DNA of 10,437 bases from NCBI GenBank assembly GCA_021827545.1, contig JAKAVH010000006.1, positions 1 through 10,437 on the forward strand. Direction: 5' to 3'. Under the pieces are notes generated by a model. That model worked only from the letters and a program-made list of their open reading frames with translations. It made no database searches and had not been told where the DNA came from. This DNA is from Thermoplasmata archaeon. Its GTDB lineage: Archaea; Thermoplasmatota; Thermoplasmata; UBA184. Numbering within the stretch: position 1 is the first letter of the stretch; the number at the start of each line of letters is the position of its first letter. Below, piece after piece: positions 1 through 7,700 of the stretch. Made by a program: the position numbers and the translations under genes.

Positions 1-412
1 AGCCGACCGCGCTCACGATGAGGGTGATGATGTTCACCGCCCGGTCGGCATCCATCTGAAGACGCTTGTCGCTGAACGGGGCGAGCGGGGGGACCGAGAA
101 CTGGGTGAACCCGTCCTGGAGGACGTGCGCGAGCCCGCCGACCTCCATCACGACGAAGTAGAGCAGTGGGGAGCCGGGAAGGATGAGCGGGGCCAGGAAC
201 GCGCCCGCGACGGCGATGACGGAGACCCCGAACACGGAGTGGGTGATCCCGTGATGGCGGAGGAGAGGAAAGCGGCGGGCGAGCGGAAAGAAGAGCGCGT
301 CCGCGTCCGGTAGGCCGCCCGCGAGGGCTCCGGCCGCGAGATACTGAGGATGGAGTCCGACGATCCCTGCCGTGAGAAGGTAGGCGACCAGTACGTGCGT
401 GAGCAGGTCCAC
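1..412 (-). CDS. YdjM/DUF457-type membrane-bound metal-dependent hydrolase, C-terminus cut by window edge
   Basis: Only the first 137 codons are present; the gene runs off the left end of the window. Translation from a GTG at 412 gives a hydrophobic protein beginning VDLLTHVLVAYLL. It carries the His/Asp pattern of the YdjM/DUF457 family of predicted membrane-bound metal-dependent hydrolases: His6, a GGLPDAD segment (Asp36, Asp38), HHGITHS (His53, His54, His58) and AHVLQD (His96, Asp100). These residues are expected to line a metal site near the membrane face; no substrate can be read from the sequence. At least three hydrophobic stretches are visible (about 7-20, 61-80, 83-95). The start is inferred: the same frame is closed 18 nt upstream by the TAG that ends the EF-1beta gene, and GTG 412 is the only plausible start before the first motif. 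No good Shine-Dalgarno is seen. It is probably co-transcribed with EF-1beta. Confidence 0.88.
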   Translation of the reverse strand, partial: MDLLTHVLVAYLLTAGIVGLHPQYLAAGALAGGLPDADALFFPLARRFPLLRHHGITHSVFGVSVIAVAGAFLAPLILPGSPLLYFVVMEVGGLAHVLQDGFTQFSVPPLAPFSDKRLQMDADRAVNIITLIVSAVG

Positions 413-430
413 AACCGCGGAGCGACCGGC

Positions 431-697
431 CTAGAGGAGGCCTTCCTCCATCACCTCGACCGACTCCACGTGCGGCACCTTCGCGAACGCGTCCTCGGTC
501 GCCTGGAGCAGCCCGCCCGCGTCGGCCATCACGACCGACACGAGCAGCGCTTTCAGCCCGAACGCGATGTCCTTGACCTGCATCCCGCGGATCGTCACGC
601 TCGTGGGGACGACGTCGCGCACGCCCTTTGCGAGGGCGTTCATGTCGGTCTCGACGCCCTGGGGCATCACCCGGAACAGCACAGCGACCGAGCCCAT
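431..697 (-). CDS. ef1b: Translation elongation factor EF-1beta (aEF1B), 88 aa
   Basis: Archaeal EF-1beta is the guanine-nucleotide exchange factor that recharges EF-1alpha with GTP in the cytoplasm. At 88 residues this is the usual length for the archaeal protein, which corresponds to the C-terminal exchange domain of eukaryotic EF-1beta. The sequence begins MGSVAVLFRVMPQGVETDM, has the central KDIAFGLKALLVSVVMAD strand region, and ends VESVEVMEEGLL, which fits the ferredoxin-like beta-alpha-beta fold and conserved C-terminal strand of the family. The ATG at 697 is preceded at 9 nt by GGTGA inside a G-rich run, a good match to the archaeal Shine-Dalgarno. It follows the zinc-finger gene by 17 nt and precedes the YdjM-type gene by 18 nt, so the three are likely one transcript. 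No irregularities are visible. Confidence 0.96.
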   Translation of the reverse strand: MGSVAVLFRVMPQGVETDMNALAKGVRDVVPTSVTIRGMQVKDIAFGLKALLVSVVMADAGGLLQATEDAFAKVPHVESVEVMEEGLL

Positions 698-705
698 CGA
701 GCGAT

Positions 706-714
706 CTCACCCCC
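706..714 (-). promoter_or_regulatory. Ribosome binding site of EF-1beta
   Basis: On the minus strand the 17 nt between the zinc-finger stop (TAG) and the EF-1beta ATG read GGGGGTGAG followed by nine bases. GGTGA matches the GGAGGTGAT complement of the archaeal 16S rRNA 3' end, and the spacing to the ATG is normal. It fixes the EF-1beta start at 697. Confidence 0.6.
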
Positions 715-888
715 CTACGGGCCCTCGAAGCCGCATTGCGGACAGTGGAAGGTCACGCTCTGGTCCCGGCAGCGGGCGCACCGCCCGATCGTCACGGCAC
801 CGCAGCTGGGGCACGGGAACTGGGTGGCGCCCTCCGACGGGACGGCGCGTCCGCACGAGGTGCATCGCAGCTCCGTTCGCGCCTGCAT
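715..888 (-). CDS. Small four-CxxC zinc-finger protein (HVO_2753/DUF1610-like), 57 aa
   Basis: A 57-residue protein starting MQARTELRC. It contains four evenly spaced CxxC knuckles: CTSCG (Cys9/Cys12), CPSCG (Cys26/Cys29), CARCR (Cys37/Cys40) and CPQCG (Cys49/Cys52). That is eight cysteines, enough for two zinc ions, with no room for another domain. Small archaeal proteins of this plan, such as Haloferax HVO_2753, are usually encoded beside EF-1beta; from memory, structural work on that protein supports a two-zinc fold, but its molecular role is not settled. Gene position points to a link with translation or nucleic-acid binding, which is inference. The start ATG at 888 is 28 nt after the stop of the upstream membrane-protein gene; GGGGA lies just ahead of it as a weak Shine-Dalgarno. 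The third knuckle lacks the usual trailing Gly (Arg instead). Confidence 0.9.
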   Translation of the reverse strand: MQARTELRCTSCGRAVPSEGATQFPCPSCGAVTIGRCARCRDQSVTFHCPQCGFEGP

Positions 889-916
889 ACTCGTCCCCTA
901 TCGATCCGGAGGCGCG

Positions 917-1747
917 CTACCTGCGCACCGCGCCCCGCCGGCGCGCGGCCACCCGGGTCACGAATATAAAGAGTACCACCACGAAGGCGACGATGCCGAG
1001 CGCGTACCAGAGCGTGTAGTTCGGCGCGCCGCCCTCGATATAGAACGACTGTGAGTACTGCGTGGCCCCACCGGAGAAGGTGACCAGCCCGTGCTCGCTC
1101 GCGAGGGAGATCGAGAACGTGTGGGTCCCGGACCCCAAGTTCGCGACCGCGTACTGGAACGAGAGGTTGTACTCCGCGCCCGGCGTGAGCGACGGCACGA
1201 GGACCGAGCCCACCGGAGTTCCGTCCAGTTCGACGGCGACCCGGAACGGCAGCACGGTCGACGCGGTCGGGTTTACGATCGTCGCCGCGACGACGTACGG
1301 CTGGACGACCGCGATCGTGTAGGAGTAGTTCACCGACTCGTTCTGGCCCTGATAGACCGAGGAGAACATCACGTTCAACGTCAGGGTCTGGGAGATGTTG
1401 CTGACGGACAGCGTCGCGTGGTCGCTCGTATTGCCCAGAATGCGGCCCGCGAGAGGGGCAAGGGTGACGCCACTCAGGTTGGTTCCCAGGATCGCGGCGT
1501 AGTAGCTCAGGTTGCCGACCTGCGTGCCGTTCGCGGCGAACGCCGGACCGCCGTGGGCGAGGAACGACAGGGTCGCGGTGGCGCGCAACGAGACTACGCT
1601 CGGATAGGTCACGGTGCCGGTCACCGGGGTCGACGACGCGGTCGGCCCAACGGAGGCCGAGACCCCGCCCGCCGGTCCGAGCGGAACCAGGAGAACGGCC
1701 ACGAGCGCGAGCCCGACGATGGACAAAAGGAGCCCAGCTCGCCTCAT
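917..1747 (-). CDS. Membrane-anchored surface protein with CARDB-like domain, coupled to AglB, 276 aa
   Basis: I do not recognise a named family for the whole protein. It starts MRRAGLLLSI with a signal peptide or N-terminal anchor (about residues 4-30). A Ser/Thr/Val-rich extracytoplasmic region follows (31-243). A C-terminal membrane helix (about 246-264) and a basic tail ending RRRGAVRR complete it, giving a type I topology with the tail inside. Residues about 150-216 resemble a CARDB-like beta-sandwich (VVAATIVNPTAS, then LTPGAEYNLSFQY). There are nine N-glycosylation sequons and no cysteine. The ATG at 1747 is chosen because it overlaps the AglB stop as ATGA, a sign of translational coupling, and puts the signal peptide at the N-terminus; an upstream ATG at 1777 would add ten unneeded residues. 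The architecture repeats in miniature the C-terminal end of AglB, so a partner subunit of that enzyme is plausible but inferred. It could instead be an unrelated surface protein sharing the operon. Confidence 0.88.
   Translation of the reverse strand: MRRAGLLLSIVGLALVAVLLVPLGPAGGVSASVGPTASSTPVTGTVTYPSVVSLRATATLSFLAHGGPAFAANGTQVGNLSYYAAILGTNLSGVTLAPLAGRILGNTSDHATLSVSNISQTLTLNVMFSSVYQGQNESVNYSYTIAVVQPYVVAATIVNPTASTVLPFRVAVELDGTPVGSVLVPSLTPGAEYNLSFQYAVANLGSGTHTFSISLASEHGLVTFSGGATQYSQSFYIEGGAPNYTLWYALGIVAFVVVLFIFVTRVAARRRGAVRR
963..970 (-). promoter_or_regulatory. Candidate internal TATA box for the zinc-finger/EF-1beta genes
   Basis: On the minus strand TTTATATT stands out in very GC-rich DNA and matches the archaeal TATA-box consensus. 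It lies about 75 nt before the zinc-finger ATG, so a start site some 25 nt downstream would give a leader of roughly 50 nt. It lies inside the preceding coding sequence, where it encodes part of the Leu-Phe-Ile-Phe run of the membrane helix, so the AT-richness may simply reflect that protein sequence. Confidence 0.3.
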
Positions 1748-4700
1748 CGTCGGTTCCACCGGCGGGTCTTCCACCACCGCCAGCTCACGATGCCGAGCGC
1801 GAGCGCGATCGCCGGAACGAACGAGAGCAGCGGGACCAGCCAGTCCGGCAGGTTCGCGGGCGGGGTGGCGATCGAGGGACCGGTCACCGTGATCCCGGAA
1901 CTCCCGGCGCTCGACCGCGGGTGGACCGAGAGGAGCGGGATCGGCAGCGTCGCCGTCGACTGGACCGCGCCGCTGGAGTTCGCGACCGCACCGCTCACGG
2001 TTACCGAACCGGGCGGGACGAAGATCGCGCCCGTCGCGTTCAGCACGACGTAGTACGTCTCGTTCGCGCCGGCGTTGAGCCCCGCGGAGGTGGCCGGCTT
2101 CTGATCCGGTCCCTTCATCGAGAGGGACCAGCCGAGACCGGTGATCCGGGGGGCGTCGACGATCGTGAGCTGCACGACCTCGTAGGTGTTCCCCGTGTTC
2201 GCAACGTAGAACGGGATGGTGCTCACGTTCGGGCCCACCTCGGGCGGTGAGGTCGGGCTCCCGACCCGCACGCCGTAGTAACCCACGACGTTCACAATCG
2301 GCGGCGGGCTCACCGACCCGATCGAGGTTCCGTTGGCGAGCTGGAACGAGATGCCGACCGGCGGGTGGTCGACCGCGGTCCCGGCCGGTACTTGGACGAC
2401 GACCTCGCTCGACGCCGACTGACCGGGCGCGAGCGTGAGGCTCGGGGCAGCGAAGTCGAACGTCCAGTACGCGGGGCTTCCCACGGGTCGCACGGTCACG
2501 GGAAGGTTCCCCGTATTGACGACCGAGAAGGAGAACGTCGCGGTGCCTCCCGCGGTCACGGTCGCGGACCGTGCGCCGACGAGCGAGCCCGAGACCGCCG
2601 GCACGAGACGGTAGGTGAGCGCGAGCGTGGCTCCGACGTTTCCGTTCATCACCCGCAGCGCCGTCGACGCGTCGGCCGGGGTCGCGATGCCCCCGTAGAC
2701 CCCGAGCGCGGTCGCGGAGAGCGAGTAGTTTCCGGCAGGGAGCGCGAGCGTCACGGTCGAGGTCCCCGAGAGACCCGAGATGACCAGCCGGTGCCCGAAG
2801 GCGTCACGGACGATCAGCGACGCCGGCCCCAGTCCGGCCGACGTCCCGTTCGGAGGAGAAAGCACGATCGTCGCGGTCCACGTCGGTAGGAGCGTGAGCG
2901 TGAGCGCGCCGGAGTGGGAGGGAAGCGCGAGGGCGCTCGCGAACGTCGCGCCCGAGCCGCCGGTGGCCCCGGTCGTCGCGTAGACATCGTAGGCACCGGG
3001 CAACACCAGCACGCGGAAGCTGCCGTTCGGAGCCGGGACGACCGTGACGTTCGTCGACGGATACGGCCCGATGAGCGACACCGTGCCGGCGGGGTTCCCG
3101 AAGACCCCCGGCATCGTCAGAGTGCCGTTCAGCCAGACCCGTTCGGTCGTCGGAACGACCGTGACGCGGCAGGAAGCGTTCGACGCGGTGGGCGTGCAGC
3201 CGGCGCCACTCTGGCTGTTCCAGGTCTGATAGAAGCTCCCGTTCGGTCCCGGCGTGAGGGTGGTTCCGTTGATGAGGACCGTGTACGCCTCGTTGGGGGG
3301 AAGGGCGACGGAGAAGTGGCCCTGTGCCACCGCCACTTCGGTCTCGGAGCCGGACGGGGAGCGGATGGTCGCGGTCGCGTTCAGCGGCACTGCTCCCCCC
3401 GACGGGTCCGTGAGCGACCCCGCGACCTGGACGCCGGCGTTCGACAGGACGAGCGGGCCGGAGAGACTGCCGTTGGTGGCGATCGATAGCTGCGAGAGCG
3501 CCACGTACGTGGTGCCGTTCGCGGTCGCGTTCGCGTAGACCGAGTAGGTGGCCGGGGTCGCGTAGAACCCTTGTGTGTACGCGGTGCCGTTGACGGTGAG
3601 GTTGAGCAGCGGGGAGGTCAGGGTGACGTTCACGGCGCCGAGCCGCACCCCCGGCGGTAGCGAGATCGTCCCTTTCGCCGTGACCTGCGGCAGGACGTAG
3701 AGCGTGAGGTTCGAGTACGTCGCTCCGACCGGGATCGTCGTGGAAAGGGTCGTCGAGGGCAGGTACACGACCCCGCCGCCCACGGTCGCGCGTGCGCCGA
3801 CCCCGTACACTCCGGGCGGCAGCGAGAAGGCGAAGGCCGGTCCGCCCGAGTAGGTCCGATTCACCGCGGTCGGGCTCTCGGCGGTGAGGTTCACGGTCAC
3901 CTTCACGCCGGCCGGAAGCCCGCGCACCGTGAGCGTGACCGAGACGTTCTGGAGGGAGACCGGCAGATCGGTAAGCGTGGCGAGGCCGTTCGGGGCCACA
4001 TTGCACGTCGTTCCGCCAGCAAATCCGATCGCGGAGGCGACGATACAGTACGTTCCCCCGCCCGGCAGGGTCGAAGGTACGTAGAACCCGACCGTGCCGT
4101 TCCCGTCGGCGATCGCCGGGACCGACGGTCCCGAGGTGCCGACGGAGACACGGACGGAGGCCCCGGATGCCGGGAACAAGACGCCGCTCGGAAGGTGCGC
4201 CGATACCGTGAACTCGCTCGAGATCGCGCTCACCGGCACGAGCGGAAGCACCGTCGGGCCCGAGAGGTTGGTCGCGGCGAGCGCGCTCAGCACGGTCACC
4301 GAACCCGTCGTCGGCCCGCTCAGCGCGAGGACCGAGTACCGACCGGGCGGTAGCAGGAGCGCGTAGGAACCGTTCGGGGAGGCCCACGTCGTGACCGCGG
4401 CCCCGCTCGCGGCGTAGGCCGTGACCGCGATCCGCCCTCCGCTCGAGCCGCTCCCACCGGAGACCGTCCCCGAGAGCCGCTCGGCCGGTGCCAGCGAGAT
4501 CGAAAGGGAAGAGGTTCCCGCTCCGCCGACCTCGACGGTCGCGGTGCCGGCGTAGAGCGACGGCCCCACGAAGCCGAGCGCGTAGACCGAGTAGGTTCCT
4601 GCCGGCAGGTTCGCGAGGACCCCGCCGCTCGCGTCGGTGGAGTAGACCCGCCCCCCGGCGCTCGCGTTCAGGAGCGCTCCGAGGGGGGAGGCGCCGGAGC

Positions 4701-7700
4701 GGAACTCCGCGAGAGGTACGAAACGGACGGGGATCCCGACGGCCGGGGCACCCTGCGCCGTCACGGTCACCGAGACCGGTACCGTAGGACCCACCGTGAG
4801 GTTCGTCCGGACGATCGCTCCCGGCACAGAGGTCGCGACCGTGACGCCCTCCGAGCGCCAACCGGGTTCGGGGCCGCTCGCAGTGAGGGTGTAGTTGCCG
4901 GCCCCCACCGTGGCGATCGAGTACACACCTGTCGCGTTGCTGGTCGCTACGGCCAGCGTCCCGCTCGCGTTCGCGAGCGTGACGCTCGCGCCGGCCACCG
5001 GATTGCCCGAGAGGTCCGTCACGGTTCCCACGAACCGACCCGGATCGAGGCCCACGGTCGCGTTGTAGGTGGCGCCGACGTTCAGCGTGACGGCGGTTTC
5101 GGAGTAGTTGCGGCCGCCGTAGAGGATGTTGTAGTTGTAGACCCCGGGCGGCACGTTCGAGAGCAGGAACGATCCGCTACTGTCGGTCCGAACCGCCCGG
5201 TAGGCGGTGCCGTTGGAACCCCAGAGGAGGACCTCGGCCCCGGTCACGAGCGGGTCATGCGCCGGCGCGTAGGCCGAGGAGTTATTCGCGTTCCAGTAGA
5301 CGAACCCCTGGACCGTCCCCGGAGCGAGGGTGTACGTCTCGGAGAGGGCCGGCGCGTTGTACGAAAGCCCGATCGAGTCCGGCACGTAGATCGGGACGGA
5401 CTTCAGAACGATGTTCCCCTGCTGCCGGAGGCCGTCGAACGAACCGATCGTGATGTTGAGGGTATCATTGCCCGGCGGAAGGACGAGGGAGAAGGAGCCG
5501 TCCGACGCGGTGAGGGTCGTCATGTGCGGGATCCCCCAGCCGTCGTCCACGGTCACGCGGGCGGCGGCGACCGGCGACCCGTCGGGGAGGACGACCCGCC
5601 CGAGAAGCGTCTGGCCCGGATAGTACTCGAGGATCGCCTCGCTGCCGGCGGTGTAGTACGTCTGGGACGAAGCGTCGACCGAGCCGCCGTTCTTCGCCTT
5701 AAGCGCGTTCGCGATCGGAAGGTTCTGCGCCCCGTAGCAGCTCGCCCCGGGGGTCGCGTTCGCCTGCGAGCAGTAGTAGGCGGTCTTGTACACGACCCGG
5801 AAGTGCTGGAGCATCCAGCCCGGCATGAGCGGCGAGGTCGCCACCTGCTGCGAACCGGCGAGGCCGGGGATCCCCGGCCCGAGCCCCGCGTCGGTCCCGT
5901 TGTACCCGACATAGATGTGGTAAATCATCGAGTTGTAGAACGGCGAGAACCAGTTGATCTGGTACCCGTTCGCGAGGACGCTCGCGCCCGCCGGCACCTG
6001 GCCCGCGGGGAAGGTGCCTTGGGTCGTCGCCACCGTGACATTGAAGAACGTGACGGGCAGGCCCGCGGAGTTGATGATCCGGCCCGTAAGGTCCGCCGGA
6101 GCGTAGAAGATGCCGGTGCTCTGACCCGAGAGGGGGAAGAGGCGAGAGTCCGACATCGCGTAGCGGATCGACCAGCCGGTGTACTGCTGGACGTCGTTGT
6201 AGACCTTCGCGACCCCCGAGAGCGGGAGCGACGACGCGATGAAATACTCCATCGCGAGGTACATCGCGTTCGCGTCGGTGAGGGTCGCCGGGTCGACGGG
6301 GAGGTAACGCTCGGGGTGCGCGACGACGAGCGTGTAGTCGGCGGACGTGTTCACCATCAGCGAGTGGAGTTCGGTCAGGTTGAGACCGTCACCGGCCAGG
6401 ATCTGGTTGAGCCCGGCGGGGAGGTACCGTAGGCCGGTGTGGAGCTGCTCGGCCTGGAGGAGCGTGGTCGTGAGGACACCGATGGCGAGCGACTCGTTCT
6501 GCGCAAGCAGGAACTGACCGGCGGGGTCGATCCCGTTCTGGAAATTGTCGGCGACGCTCGGATGGCCGCCCTGCGCGATCGTCTGGAACCCGTAATCCCA
6601 CCAGCTCACGAGCGCCGGACGCTGGGAAGGCGCGAGGTTCGTGTCCTGCTGGGCAAGCCAGTTGTATCCCGCGCTATCGTACTGGTTCGGCGTGTCAAGG
6701 GACGAGCCGGCGGCTCCGAAATACTGGGTCGAGGGGCTCCCGATGTTCGACTGGAGCCACGGCGGCAATGTCGCGGCGACCTGGCTCGAGAACTGGCCCT
6801 TCGTGTTCCCCGGGATGCCGGCGTCGATCGCGACCCATACGTTCGGGAGGACGAGGCCCACGACGAGGAAGAGGATCACGACGTGGCGGACCTTGAACGC
6901 CTTGCGGAAGGCGCCGAACTGGCTCCTTCGGTCCGAGAGCGAGGCGACCGTGCGGCGCAGCTCGGGAAAGCCGGCGATGTCGAGCGAGCGGACGATCGCC
7001 TCGGCGGGGAGCAGCGCGAAGATCGGGGATCCGACAAGGAAGAACTTCGCGGCGGAGACGGGGAGATAGATCGAGAGGACGCCGTAGACCAGGAAGACGA
7101 CGAGGTAACGCTTGAAGCGGTGGTGGACGAGCAGGTAGAGGAAGAGGGCGAGGCCCACGAACGTGAGGAAGAAGGTCACCACCCCGTAGCCGATGATCAG
7201 CTGGTCGATCGACGGCGCTTGGGCCTCGGCGACCGTCGAGTAGATCAGGTTCTTGACAAAGTAGCCCTGCCCCGTGATGATGTTCTGGAAATAGGTGGGA
7301 GAGAGGATCGCGAGGAAGGCCCCCGCAGCGACGAAGAGGCCGATCAGGACCGGGATCGAGAACACCCACGGAACGTCGCGCAGGAAGAGGAACGGAAGCA
7401 GCAAAAGGAGGACCCCGAAATACAGCAGGAGGGGGAGATCGAACCACACCGAGAACTGGTGCTGGACGAGGTAGTACGGGACCGCCATCGGGAAGCCGAC
7501 GAGTCCGACGATCCACGTGGCGACGTAAAGACCGAAGGAGTCGACCCGTCGGATCCGCTCGATGACCGTCGTAATGAGGATCGAGATCCCGATGACGACG
7601 ATCCCGTAGGTGAACCCCTGCCAGGCGAGCGCGAGCGCGCCGAGCGAGACCCCGGTGAAGACGGCCCATTTGACCGCCGTTCGTTCGGTTCGGAGGAACC

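Noticed and set aside
148..414. 88-codon minus-strand frame starting MWTCSRTYW
   Set aside because: It overlaps the YdjM-type hydrolase in another frame and is Ser/Arg/Pro-rich without motifs; the hydrolase frame has the conserved His/Asp pattern.
1780..1848. PGF-CTERM-type archaeosortase signal at the AglB C-terminus
   Set aside because: A hydrophobic helix with a basic tail is present, but no PGF-like motif precedes it, and the same holds for the partner protein. A simple membrane anchor explains both.
2804..4861. 685-codon alternative frame on the minus strand inside aglB
   Set aside because: A frame-shifted shadow of the Gly/Thr/Ser-rich repeats, giving an Arg/Gly/Asp-rich sequence with no recognisable fold. 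The AglB frame carries the sequons, paired cysteines and strand pattern.
5257..6432. 391-codon open frame on the plus strand
   Set aside because: Antisense to the AglB ectodomain, with the same Arg/Asp/Glu/Val bias and no domain or start signal.
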